From Anoxypelagibacter denitrificans (GTDB lineage: Bacteria > Pseudomonadota > Alphaproteobacteria > Pelagibacterales > Pelagibacteraceae): 37,450 bases of DNA. Positions 15,816 through 23,909 of the stretch are shown here, piece by piece; positions within the stretch are counted from its first letter, which is position 1; the number at the start of each line of letters is the position of its first letter. Location of the stretch: the NCBI GenBank assembly GCA_017640265.1, contig JAGFVZ010000002.1, positions 1 to 37,450 on the forward strand, written 5' to 3'. Under the pieces are notes generated by a model. The model was not told the origin of the DNA. It saw only the letters and a list, made by a program, of their open reading frames with translations, and searched no databases. A program made the position numbers and the translations under genes.

Positions 15816-16943
15816 TTATCTTTGATTCAACAACACGACTTTTCGATGTTTTTCACCACTGTATTTAGAGAGCGGTCTAATTAATTTATTAGCCGCATGT
15901 TGTTCTATAATGTGAGCTGTCCATCCTGTTACTCTGGCTACAACAAAAAGTGGAGTAAAAAAGTCAGTATCAAAACCCATTAAATGATAGGCCGGACCTG
16001 ACGGAAAATCCATATTAGGATAAATATTTTTCCTTTTCACCATAACTTCTTCCAGAATGGCGTAGATTTTATGAAGCTTTTTATCTTTTTTAATTTTAGC
16101 TACTTTTAAAAAATGTTTTTTCATTGTAGGAACTCTAGAGTCCCCGCTTTTATAGACTCTATGACCAAATCCCATAACAACTTCTTTTTTATTTATAGCG
16201 TTATTGATCCACTTCTCAGCTTTTTTTGGTGTTTTTATTTTATTCATCAATTCCATTACTTTTTCATTGGCGCCACCATGTAAAGGACCCTTTAAACTGG
16301 CAATAGCTCCCGTTACGGCACCATGCATATCGGACAAACTACTTGTTATTGTTCTTGCCGTAAAAGTTGAAACATTAAAACCATGTTCAGCATATAAAAT
16401 TAATGATACATCAAGAGCTTTTACAATTTCTTTTTGTGGAACTTTACCAAAAAATAAGTAAAAAATATTTTCGGAAAATGTTAAATCTTTTTTAGGCTTT
16501 AATATTTTTTTACCTTTACGAATTCTATAAAATGCTCCTAATACCGTAGGTACCTTTGCAAAAATTCTCATTGCCTTTCTCATGTTGGCTTCTGGTGAAT
16601 TATCAGAAGTTTCTTTATCTTCTAAAGCCATTACACTAACTGCAGTTCTCGCGACATCCATTGGATGAGCTTTTTTTGGCATATGCTCGATAATTTTAGT
16701 AAGGTTTATTGAGATTCTTCTATTTTGTCTTTCTTCAGATTCAAATTTTCTTAATTCTAGAGTGTTAGGAAGATTGCCATGCCAAACAAGGTAGGCAACT
16801 TCTTCAAATTTACATTTATCGCAAAGATCTTGTACGGGGTATCCTCTATAAGTTAATGAATTAATATCAGGCATTACTTTGGATATTGTTGTTTCATCAA
16901 CAACAATTCCTATTAAACCTTTTTTTACATCTTCTTCGCTCAT
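15816..16943 (-). CDS. prpC: 2-methylcitrate synthase / citrate synthase family
   Basis: The 375-residue protein carries the citrate synthase triad: H222 in GPLHGGANE, H261 in GFGHRVYKSGDSR and D312 in NMDFPSGPAYH. The short length, the N-terminal GIVVDETTISKV and the HRVYKSGDSR motif are typical of the bacterial 2-methylcitrate synthase group, which condenses propionyl-CoA with oxaloacetate. These enzymes also often accept acetyl-CoA. The assignment to PrpC is supported by the prpB gene 3 nt upstream in the same direction. Convergent with nrdB, 8 bp apart. Citrate synthase proper remains possible if no other copy exists in the genome. Confidence 0.88.
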   Translation of the reverse strand: MSEEDVKKGLIGIVVDETTISKVMPDINSLTYRGYPVQDLCDKCKFEEVAYLVWHGNLPNTLELRKFESEERQNRRISINLTKIIEHMPKKAHPMDVARTAVSVMALEDKETSDNSPEANMRKAMRIFAKVPTVLGAFYRIRKGKKILKPKKDLTFSENIFYLFFGKVPQKEIVKALDVSLILYAEHGFNVSTFTARTITSSLSDMHGAVTGAIASLKGPLHGGANEKVMELMNKIKTPKKAEKWINNAINKKEVVMGFGHRVYKSGDSRVPTMKKHFLKVAKIKKDKKLHKIYAILEEVMVKRKNIYPNMDFPSGPAYHLMGFDTDFFTPLFVVARVTGWTAHIIEQHAANKLIRPLSKYSGEKHRKVVLLNQR

Positions 16944-16946
16944 AAA

Positions 16947-17843
16947 CTATTCGTGCCCCTCAGTTTTAAAATCAGTAATCTTTTTGTCAGGAGTGTTATA
17001 TTTTTCATATTCTACAAGCTCGTACAATCTTTTTCTAGTCTGCATTTTGTCCATAATATTATTTTGATGCCCGTCTTTAAAGATAGATTTTAGTCCATCT
17101 TCGACATTTTTCATTGCTAAACGTTGAGTTGTGACAGGATATATAACAATATTATAGCCCAAATTTTTTAATTCTTTAATTGATAGCAATTTTGATTTAC
17201 CAAATTCTGTCATGTTTGCCAGTAAATAAATCTTTGAATTTTTTCTTATTTTTTCAAACTCTTTCTCATCACTCATCGCTTCTGGAAAAATTATATCGGC
17301 GCCAGCATCTTCATAGGCTTTTACTCTATCGATAGTTTTGTCTAACCCTTCAACGATATTGGCATCAGTTCTAACAATAATTAAAAAGTTTTTATCTTTT
17401 CTTGAGGCAACTGATGTTTTAATTTTTTTTACCATTTCATCAGTTGCAATGAGTTCTTTATTATCTAAATGCCCACATCTTTTCTCATCTATTTGGTCTT
17501 CAATATGACAGCCTGCTAGACCAAAATTTTCAAAAGTTTCAATAGTTTTTTTACAATCAGTAAAACCAGTATCAGCATCAACTATTGAAGGAAGATCGGT
17601 TACCTTGGCAATTTGATTTGCTCTATAACTGACATGCTCTAAAGTAGTAAGACCGATATCTGGAATACCTAGATCATTTGACATGACAGCACCTGAAATG
17701 TAGACGCCATCAAAACCAATTTCAGCAATCAGTTTTGCACACAAGGGGTTATAAGCACCAGGAAATCTTAGTAATTTATTTTCTTTTAGATTATTTACAA
17801 AATCTTTTCTTTTTTCTGCAGTACTTTTTTTTGTAAAATGCAT
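16947..17843 (-). CDS. prpB: 2-methylisocitrate lyase
   Basis: A 298-residue TIM-barrel lyase of the isocitrate lyase/PEP mutase family. The family markers are VYISGAVMSNDLGIPDIG (47-64), the metal loop VDADTGF (88-94), HIEDQ (113-117) and the catalytic signature KRCGH (121-125, C123). The KRCGH form and length fit methylisocitrate lyase, which splits 2-methylisocitrate into pyruvate and succinate as the last step of propionyl-CoA oxidation by the methylcitrate cycle. It is followed after 3 nt by prpC, so the two are one transcription unit. The dehydratase step (PrpD or AcnD/PrpF) is not in the window. Confidence 0.9.
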   Translation of the reverse strand: MHFTKKSTAEKRKDFVNNLKENKLLRFPGAYNPLCAKLIAEIGFDGVYISGAVMSNDLGIPDIGLTTLEHVSYRANQIAKVTDLPSIVDADTGFTDCKKTIETFENFGLAGCHIEDQIDEKRCGHLDNKELIATDEMVKKIKTSVASRKDKNFLIIVRTDANIVEGLDKTIDRVKAYEDAGADIIFPEAMSDEKEFEKIRKNSKIYLLANMTEFGKSKLLSIKELKNLGYNIVIYPVTTQRLAMKNVEDGLKSIFKDGHQNNIMDKMQTRKRLYELVEYEKYNTPDKKITDFKTEGHE

Positions 17844-17881
17844 CGACTTTTTATATTAAATCAGAAATACAAAGGCAAAGA

Positions 17882-18481
17882 CTATTTAAGTAGCACAACT
17901 ATAGCGGTTAAAACTAATAAAAATGCTAAAATATACTCAATAGTTTTTTTTGTTTTAATGTTCTTAACAAATAATCTTAAACTATTTCCAAAAATAACCC
18001 AAAGACATGTTGAAGGAAAACATACGAGTGCTCCAGTAGTTGTAACAAAAATTATTCCTACAAAGATATTTTCTTCAGTTGGAAAAAAACCAGAGGCAAC
18101 AGCAATAGCTACAGACCAAGCTTTTGGATTAATAAGTTGAAAAGCTGATGCTTCATAAAGTTTTAAAGGTCTTCCAGCGTCTTTTTTAATAAGACTAAAT
18201 GAACCGATCATTTTCCATCCAAGATACAGCAAGTACAAAAAGCATAATATCTTCATATAAAATTGTAGTTCTGGAAATTTTAAAAAAAGACTTCCTAATC
18301 CTAAACAAGTCAAAGCAATTTGCACCATATGACCCAAAGGTATTCCAATTAAATGGGGAAGAGTTCTAACAAAGCCAAATTTCATTCCGGATGCCGTTAA
18401 CATGGCATTGTTAGGTCCGGGAGTTACAAACATCGTAAAGTAAAAAATAGAAAGTGCAGAAAGAAGTGAAAAACTTATCAT
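17882..18481 (-). CDS. LysE/RhtB family amino acid exporter
   Basis: This 199-residue membrane protein has the family N-terminal signature TPGPNNAMLTASGMKFG (residues 20-36) and about six hydrophobic segments, ending in a C-terminal helix rich in V and L. The family exports amino acids such as lysine, threonine or homoserine lactone; the substrate here is not evident. The start codon overlaps the stop of the phosphoglycolate phosphatase gene by 4 nt, and prpB follows 38 nt downstream, so gph, this exporter, prpB and prpC may be co-transcribed. Confidence 0.87.
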   Translation of the reverse strand: MISFSLLSALSIFYFTMFVTPGPNNAMLTASGMKFGFVRTLPHLIGIPLGHMVQIALTCLGLGSLFLKFPELQFYMKILCFLYLLYLGWKMIGSFSLIKKDAGRPLKLYEASAFQLINPKAWSVAIAVASGFFPTEENIFVGIIFVTTTGALVCFPSTCLWVIFGNSLRLFVKNIKTKKTIEYILAFLLVLTAIVVLLK

Positions 18482-19146
18482 AAATATTTTTTAACAACCG
18501 TTTCAAAATTTGAAAAATCTTTAATTACAATGTCATGAGGAATTTCGTTAATTTTTTTTTCTGTATATCCATCCTCAACTAACACAAATGGTATTTTGGC
18601 ATTAGAGGCGGATATCGAATCCACTTCGCTGTCACCAACCATTATTGTTTTACTCAAATTTCCACCAGTAATTTCGACAATATCTGTTAGGTGCCTGGGA
18701 TCAGGTTTATTAAATTCGAAGGTATCGCAACCAGCTATATAATCAAAATAATTTGCTAATTTTATTTTTTTTAATAAATCAACCGCAAGCCTTTCTTGTT
18801 TATTAGTACACACACTCATGGCAATATTATTTGATTTTGCCCATTTTAAAAAATCTATAACACCTTTTACTGGTTTACTTCCTCTATCAATATTTTTACT
18901 GTAGTGATCAATAAATTCTTTTATCATCTCTTTTTTTATTTTCTCATCTGTAATTTTTTCTCTAAAAGATCTCTGCATCATTATCCATGCACCACGTCCA
19001 GCGAGACGCTTAATATCTTCAAGCTTGCTTTGTTGGAATCCAAATTTTTTCATAACATGATTGTGTGCATCCATTAGATCTGGCGCGGTATCAACCAGTG
19101 TACCATCCAAGTCAAAGAGAATTGTTAATTTTTGAGTCATATTCAT
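18478..19146 (-). CDS. gph: Phosphoglycolate phosphatase (HAD superfamily)
   Basis: The 222-residue protein shows HAD motifs in order: FDLDGTLVDTAPDL with nucleophile D12 and acid D14, VCTNKQ for motif II, the lysine region KKIKLANYFD, and VGDSEVDS for motif IV. The cap domain after motif I and the TAPDL sequence are typical of phosphoglycolate phosphatase (Gph), which removes 2-phosphoglycolate formed by DNA repair or oxygenation. Other small phosphate esters are possible substrates in this superfamily. The first ATG at 19146 is used; a second in-frame ATG two codons later is equally plausible. Confidence 0.85.
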   Translation of the reverse strand: MNMTQKLTILFDLDGTLVDTAPDLMDAHNHVMKKFGFQQSKLEDIKRLAGRGAWIMMQRSFREKITDEKIKKEMIKEFIDHYSKNIDRGSKPVKGVIDFLKWAKSNNIAMSVCTNKQERLAVDLLKKIKLANYFDYIAGCDTFEFNKPDPRHLTDIVEITGGNLSKTIMVGDSEVDSISASNAKIPFVLVEDGYTEKKINEIPHDIVIKDFSNFETVVKKYL

Positions 19147-19167
19147 AAAGTATTAATAGGAAATATT

Positions 19168-19189
19168 TTGTGACTTATTACCATCACAA
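19168..19189. promoter_or_regulatory. Inverted repeat in the divergent gph/glmU-like intergenic region
   Basis: TTGTGA at 19168-19173 and TCACAA at 19184-19189 form a perfect 6-bp inverted repeat with a 10-nt spacer, inside the 66-bp gap between the divergent gph and glmU-domain genes. The half-sites look like CRP/FNR half-sites, but the usual spacer for those is shorter, so no regulator is assigned. The location between two divergent starts is what would be expected of an operator. Confidence 0.25.
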
Positions 19190-19212
19190 TTCTAATGTAA
19201 AGAGAAATTTTT

Positions 19213-19854
19213 ATGAAAACAAATTTAAATTTAAAAAAAATAAAAACTTACAAAGCAAATCAAGATAAATTGAGAAAACAAGCAGTAAATTCCGGCGTAA
19301 ATTTAGTTGCACCAGAAACTATTTTTTTATCGAAGGATACTAAATTTGGAAAAAATGTAACAATCAATCCCTATGTTGTTATCGGAAAGAAAGTTAAAAT
19401 TGGAAGCAATGTTGAAATTTTATCTTTTAGCCATATAGAGGGAGCGAAAATAGGGAATAAAGTTAAAGTAGGACCTTACGCTAGAATAAGACCAGGAACA
19501 AATTTACTATCGGGAGTTAAAATAGGAAATTTTGTTGAAACCAAAAATTCTAAAATCGATTCAAACTCAAAGGTAAATCATTTATCTTATATAGGCGATA
19601 CTTTAATTGGTAAAAATTCTAATATAGGAGCAGGGACAATTACCTGTAACTATGACGGTGTAAAAAAAAATAAGACAATAATTTCTGATAATGTTTTTAT
19701 AGGATCAAATTCATCTTTAGTTGCACCAGTAAAAATAAAAAAGAAATCAGTGGTAGGTGCTGGCTCCGTAATTACGAAAGACGTAAAGGAGAACTCTCTG
19801 GTTATAGAAAGATCTGAACAAATAGAAGTAGAAAATTATAAAAGGAAAAAATAA
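19213..19854 (+). CDS. Stand-alone GlmU-type glucosamine-1-phosphate acetyltransferase domain
   Basis: The 213-residue protein aligns with the C-terminal half of GlmU only. It starts in the linker helix (KANQDKLRKQAVNSGVN) and continues through a left-handed beta-helix with SFSHIEGAKIG, VGPYARIRPG, GNFVETKNSKI, NHLSYIGDTLIG and GAGTITCNYDG. The acetyltransferase residues of E. coli GlmU have counterparts: R93, K111, H123 (general base), Y126, N137, N146/Y147 and K151/K152. The N-terminal uridyltransferase domain of about 230 residues is absent, and the 66-bp upstream gap leaves no room for it. It should acetylate glucosamine-1-phosphate from acetyl-CoA. Its partner glmS follows 5 nt downstream. 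A separate uridyltransferase must exist elsewhere if UDP-GlcNAc is made this way. Confidence 0.88.
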   Translation: MKTNLNLKKIKTYKANQDKLRKQAVNSGVNLVAPETIFLSKDTKFGKNVTINPYVVIGKKVKIGSNVEILSFSHIEGAKIGNKVKVGPYARIRPGTNLLSGVKIGNFVETKNSKIDSNSKVNHLSYIGDTLIGKNSNIGAGTITCNYDGVKKNKTIISDNVFIGSNSSLVAPVKIKKKSVVGAGSVITKDVKENSLVIERSEQIEVENYKRKK

Positions 19855-19859
19855 ATTTT

Positions 19860-21677
19860 ATGTGCGGAATAATTGGTATAGCCAGCAACAAATCTGTTTC
19901 AATGAATATAATTAATTCATTAAAAAAACTTGAATATAGAGGTTATGATTCAGCCGGTCTAGCTACCTTAAACAACAATGAAATCAATGAAAAAAAATGT
20001 TCAGGTAGAGTTGAGCAGTTAGAAAAAATTTTATTCAAAACATCCGCAGAAGGAAACCTTGGAATTGGACATGTCAGGTGGGCAACGCATGGCGTTCCTA
20101 ACACAATAAACGCCCATCCTCATTCTACTGAAATTGTCTCAGTAGTTCATAATGGAATTATTGAGAATTCAAATGATTTGAAAAAACAATTAGAATTAAA
20201 GGGATTAAAATTTAAATCTCAAACAGATACTGAAGTAATTACATTGCTATTGACAAATGAATTGAAAACTCACCAACCTCTCGACGCGGTACATAAAACT
20301 TTGAAACAATTAAAAGGAAGCTTTGCACTTGGTATTATATTTAAAAACTTTAAAGATATAATTATAGGAGCAAGAAGGGGCAGTCCTTTAGCCGTAGGAT
20401 ATTCCAAAGATGAGAATTATTTGGGTTCAGATTCCTATGCCTTAAAAACTATGACGAACAAGATTTCATACTTGGATGATGGCGATATTTGTGTGCTAAC
20501 AAAAGACAGTGTTAGTTTTTATGATGTTAAAAAAAACAAGATAAATAAAGAGGTTTTCATTCTATCAGATGATAAAAATATTAGTGACAAAGGCGATTAT
20601 AAGAACTTTATGTCCAAAGAAATTTTTGAACAACCAATAACAGCCAAGAACTGTATTCATGAGTATGTAGATAAAATAAGAGATGATATAAATTTTTACA
20701 ATTTTCCAATTAAACCCCAATCAATTAATAAGATTGTTCTTGTGGGATGCGGAACAGCTTACCATTCTTGTTTGGTTGCTAAATATTGGTTTGAGGCATT
20801 TACTTCTCTAAATGTTGAAACAGATATTGCATCAGAGTTTAGATATAGAAATGTGAGATTTAATAAAAATAATTTATATCTTTTTGTTTCCCAGTCAGGC
20901 GAAACAGCTGATACTGCTGCAGCTTTAGATTTATGTAAAAAAAACGGAATTAAGACTTGTTCTATTGTTAATGTTGTCGAAAGTTCAATAGCAAGAAATT
21001 CTGATTGGGTTTTGCCAATTCATGCCGGTCCTGAAATTGGAGTTGCTTCCACTAAAGCATTTATAGGTCAAATGCTGGTCATTTATATGCTTTGTTTAAA
21101 GATCGCAGATCTAAGAGGTGATATGAAAAAAAAAGATTATCAAAAAAAAATCAGCAATATAAAAAAACTCCCTGAGCTTTTAGAGAGATGTCTTAAAGTA
21201 GAGGATAAAATACAACTTATAGCTAAAGATTTTTTAGATTCCAAAGGCTCAATGTTTTTGGGTAGAGGATCTTCATTTCCAATAGCTCTTGAAGGCGCAT
21301 TAAAGCTAAAAGAACTTTCTTATTTACATGCAGAGGGTTATCCAGCTGGCGAAATGAAACACGGACCGCTTGCTTTAATAGAGAACGGTTTGCCAGTTAT
21401 TGTTATTGCACCACATGATAAATATTTTCACAAAACAGTTTCTAATATGCAAGAAGTTATTGCAAGAGGTGGTAAGATTTTACTCATTACCGATAGCAAC
21501 GAAAATATAGTGAATGAAAATATAAGATTTAAAATTGATTTACCTCTTGTAGAGGAATCGCTTTCACCGTTTTTATTTACAATTCCACTTCAACTACTTG
21601 CTTACCATGTTGCTTTATTAAAAAAATGCGATATTGATAAACCAAGAAATCTAGCTAAATCTGTTACAGTTGAATAA
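19860..21677 (+). CDS. glmS: Glutamine-fructose-6-phosphate aminotransferase (isomerizing)
   Basis: The 605-residue enzyme makes glucosamine-6-phosphate from fructose-6-phosphate and glutamine. The N-terminal glutaminase domain begins with the nucleophile in MCGIIGIAS (C2), then YRGYDSAG and GHVRWATHG. Two SIS domains follow, with VGCGTAYHS, SQSGETADT, the ASTKAF segment and EGALKLKELSY. The C-terminus ends DKPRNLAKSVTVE, with the Schiff-base lysine in the last residues (K602). Length is normal. It is 5 nt downstream of the GlmU acetyltransferase domain, fitting a joint role in amino-sugar synthesis for peptidoglycan and lipopolysaccharide. I see no glmS ribozyme-like leader in the short gap. 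Confidence 0.95.
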   Translation: MCGIIGIASNKSVSMNIINSLKKLEYRGYDSAGLATLNNNEINEKKCSGRVEQLEKILFKTSAEGNLGIGHVRWATHGVPNTINAHPHSTEIVSVVHNGIIENSNDLKKQLELKGLKFKSQTDTEVITLLLTNELKTHQPLDAVHKTLKQLKGSFALGIIFKNFKDIIIGARRGSPLAVGYSKDENYLGSDSYALKTMTNKISYLDDGDICVLTKDSVSFYDVKKNKINKEVFILSDDKNISDKGDYKNFMSKEIFEQPITAKNCIHEYVDKIRDDINFYNFPIKPQSINKIVLVGCGTAYHSCLVAKYWFEAFTSLNVETDIASEFRYRNVRFNKNNLYLFVSQSGETADTAAALDLCKKNGIKTCSIVNVVESSIARNSDWVLPIHAGPEIGVASTKAFIGQMLVIYMLCLKIADLRGDMKKKDYQKKISNIKKLPELLERCLKVEDKIQLIAKDFLDSKGSMFLGRGSSFPIALEGALKLKELSYLHAEGYPAGEMKHGPLALIENGLPVIVIAPHDKYFHKTVSNMQEVIARGGKILLITDSNENIVNENIRFKIDLPLVEESLSPFLFTIPLQLLAYHVALLKKCDIDKPRNLAKSVTVE

Positions 21678-21691
21678 AGATAGATTACGCG

Positions 21692-21718
21692 TTGAATATA
21701 AACACATAATATTATAAA
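21692..21718 (+). promoter_or_regulatory. Weak candidate promoter upstream of aroG
   Basis: In the 59-bp gap after glmS, TTGAAT at 21692-21697 and TATAAA at 21713-21718 are separated by 15 nt. The gap also contains CTAAGAG shortly before the aroG ATG, a possible weak ribosome binding site. The boxes are near consensus but the spacing is short, and AT-rich DNA yields such matches often. Confidence 0.25.
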
Positions 21719-21736
21719 CATCCCTAAGAGTTGAAT

Positions 21737-23116
21737 ATGAAAAAATGGACTTTAAATAGCTGGAAAAATTATCCCGCAAAGCATCTTCCCAAATATGAAG
21801 ATGAGAAGGAACTTGATTTAGTATTAAGTAAAATTAATAGTTTTCCTCCTCTAGTTTTTGCTGGGGAAACAAGATTTTTAAAAGAATCACTAAGCCAAGT
21901 TGTTGAAGGAAAAGCCTTTCTTCTCCAAGGAGGTGATTGTGCTGAAAGTTTTGCTGAGTTTCATCCAGACAATATCAGAGATACATTTAAAGTTATTTTG
22001 CAAATGGCCTTAGTTTTGACGGCATCAGCTTCTTTACCTGTTGTCAAATTGGGAAGAATTGCAGGACAGTTCTCAAAACCTCGCAGTTCACCAGTAGAAA
22101 CTAAAGACGGAAAAGAATTACCCAGCTATTTAGGTGATAATATTAATGGAATAGAATTTTCTGAGAAATTAAGAAAACCAGATGCAAAAAGAATGTTTAA
22201 AGCTTACTCACAAGCCGCATCAACTTTAAATTTGTTAAGAGCATTTTCACAAGGTGGATTTGCAGATTTAAGACAAGTTCATTTATGGAATTTAAGTTTT
22301 GTTAACAAAAGCGATCAAGGAAAAAGATATAAGGTAATGCAAGAAAAAATTAGTGATGCATTATCTTTTATGGAAGCTTGCGGCATAAACCCCGATAGCA
22401 ATAGAAGATTAAGAACAGTTAGTTTTTATACTTCTCATGAAGCTCTTCTCTTGCCTTTTGAACAAGCTATGACAAGGGTTGACTCTACTACTGGTGAATA
22501 TCACGATACTTCAGCACATTTTGTATGGATCGGAGACAGAACAAGACAACCTGATGGAGCCCACGTTGAATTCTGTAGAGGAATAAAAAATCCCATTGGA
22601 TTAAAATGTGGTCCTTCATTAAAATCTGAAGAATTAATTAAATTATGTAATATTTTAAATCCAGAAAATGAATCTGGAAGACTTACTTTAATTTCTAGAT
22701 TTGGAGCAGACAACGTTGAAAAATTTTTACCAAAATTAATTAAAGTAATAAAAAAAGAAGGTTTTAATGTAATTTGGTCTTGTGATCCTATGCATGGAAA
22801 CACTATAAAAGCTACCACTGGTTTTAAGACAAGAACTTTTAATAATATATTACAAGAAGTAAAAAATGTATTTGCTATTCATCAGGCAGAAGGAACATAT
22901 GCCGGTGGGTTACATATAGAAATGACAGGACAAGATGTGACAGAGTGTACAGGTGGAGCTCAGAAAATATCTGAGAAAGACTTGTCTCATAGATACCATA
23001 CACACTGCGATCCTAGATTAAATGCGAGTCAGGCATTAGAACTTGCGTTTTTGATCTCAGATGAAATAAAGAAAAATTCTAAATACTCAAAAAACATTAT
23101 TCAGGCCGCATCTTAA
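21737..23116 (+). CDS. Class II 3-deoxy-7-phosphoheptulonate (DAHP) synthase
   Basis: The 459-residue protein is the plant/Mycobacterium-type DAHP synthase, which condenses phosphoenolpyruvate with erythrose-4-phosphate as the first shikimate-pathway step. Landmarks are the metal-ligand cysteine in LQGGDCAESF (C68), VKLGRIAGQFSKPRS, YTSHEALLLPFEQAMTR, HFVWIGDRTRQ, WSCDPMHGNT and GGLHIEMTGQDVTECTGG. No extra regulatory domain is visible, so feedback control cannot be judged. The ATG at 21737 follows a TTG two codons earlier; the ATG is preferred. A 12-bp perfect inverted repeat overlaps its stop codon. Confidence 0.93.
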   Translation: MKKWTLNSWKNYPAKHLPKYEDEKELDLVLSKINSFPPLVFAGETRFLKESLSQVVEGKAFLLQGGDCAESFAEFHPDNIRDTFKVILQMALVLTASASLPVVKLGRIAGQFSKPRSSPVETKDGKELPSYLGDNINGIEFSEKLRKPDAKRMFKAYSQAASTLNLLRAFSQGGFADLRQVHLWNLSFVNKSDQGKRYKVMQEKISDALSFMEACGINPDSNRRLRTVSFYTSHEALLLPFEQAMTRVDSTTGEYHDTSAHFVWIGDRTRQPDGAHVEFCRGIKNPIGLKCGPSLKSEELIKLCNILNPENESGRLTLISRFGADNVEKFLPKLIKVIKKEGFNVIWSCDPMHGNTIKATTGFKTRTFNNILQEVKNVFAIHQAEGTYAGGLHIEMTGQDVTECTGGAQKISEKDLSHRYHTHCDPRLNASQALELAFLISDEIKKNSKYSKNIIQAAS

Positions 23117-23140
23117 TAATTGAATTTTAATTATTAAGAT
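23110..23140 (+). terminator. Perfect 12-bp inverted repeat overlapping the end of the DAHP synthase gene
   Basis: ATCTTAATAATT at 23110-23121 pairs perfectly with AATTATTAAGAT at 23129-23140 around the loop GAATTTT. The stem includes the stop codon at 23114-23116 and is followed by CTATTTTATC, only a weak T tract. It is AT-rich, so a stable intrinsic terminator is doubtful, but a 12-bp perfect stem in the 52-bp gap before nadE suggests transcription attenuation or mRNA 3' end protection. Confidence 0.4.
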
Positions 23141-23168
23141 CTATTTTATCAAAAGGATATTAATATTT

Positions 23169-23909
23169 ATGCAAGTAGACAAAAGAATTGATTATATAAA
23201 AAACTGGATTAGCGAATACTGTAAATCCATGCCCAAGGAACCAGACTCTTTAGTAGTAGGTATCTCTGGAGGAATAGATTCTTCAGTTACAAGTACACTA
23301 TGTGCTCTTACAGGAAAAAGAACCATTGTTCTTTCTATGCCTATAAGACAAATAAAAGAACAGCACGATTTAAGTATAGGGCATCAGAAATGGCTTAAAA
23401 AGAAATTTAAAAATGTAGATAGTTATTTAATTAATTTAGATCTACTTTTTGAAACATTTAAAAGCTCTTTATCTAAGTTTGACAACGAACATGGAATGGC
23501 CAATGCAAGGGCTAGACTGCGAATGACAACATTGTATCAGGTTGCCGCTGCTAATAATGGAATTGTAGTAGGAACAGGAAATAAAGTCGAAGATTTTGGT
23601 GTTGGTTTTTATACAAAGTATGGAGATGGTGGAGTTGACATATCTCCTTTGGCAGACTGCACAAAAACTCAAGTTTGGGAAATGGGAGAGAAACTTGGAA
23701 TTCTTGAAGATATTGTAAAAGCTGATCCCACGGATGGTTTATGGGAAGACGGGAGGGCAGATGTGAGTCAACTTGGAATGTCATACCAGGACTTAGAAAA
23801 AGCTATGATAGATTCTAACAACCCTGGGCATAAAAAATATCTTGAGATTAGAAAAAAAAATTTACATAAAATGAATCCTATACCAGTATGCAAAATGAAA
23901 AATGACTGA
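23169..23909 (+). CDS. nadE: NH3-dependent NAD synthetase
   Basis: The 246-residue enzyme amidates nicotinic acid adenine dinucleotide to NAD. The ATP pyrophosphatase P-loop GISGGIDSS (31-39) is followed by the dimer/substrate segment ANARARLRMTTLYQ, GTGNKVEDFGVGFYTKYGDG and SPLADCTKTQVW. There is no N-terminal nitrilase-type glutaminase domain, so it should use ammonia. Start at ATG 23169, with AAAGGAT at 23151-23157 as a possible ribosome binding site. The 3' end overlaps cysS by 8 nt. Confidence 0.93.
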   Translation: MQVDKRIDYIKNWISEYCKSMPKEPDSLVVGISGGIDSSVTSTLCALTGKRTIVLSMPIRQIKEQHDLSIGHQKWLKKKFKNVDSYLINLDLLFETFKSSLSKFDNEHGMANARARLRMTTLYQVAAANNGIVVGTGNKVEDFGVGFYTKYGDGGVDISPLADCTKTQVWEMGEKLGILEDIVKADPTDGLWEDGRADVSQLGMSYQDLEKAMIDSNNPGHKKYLEIRKKNLHKMNPIPVCKMKND

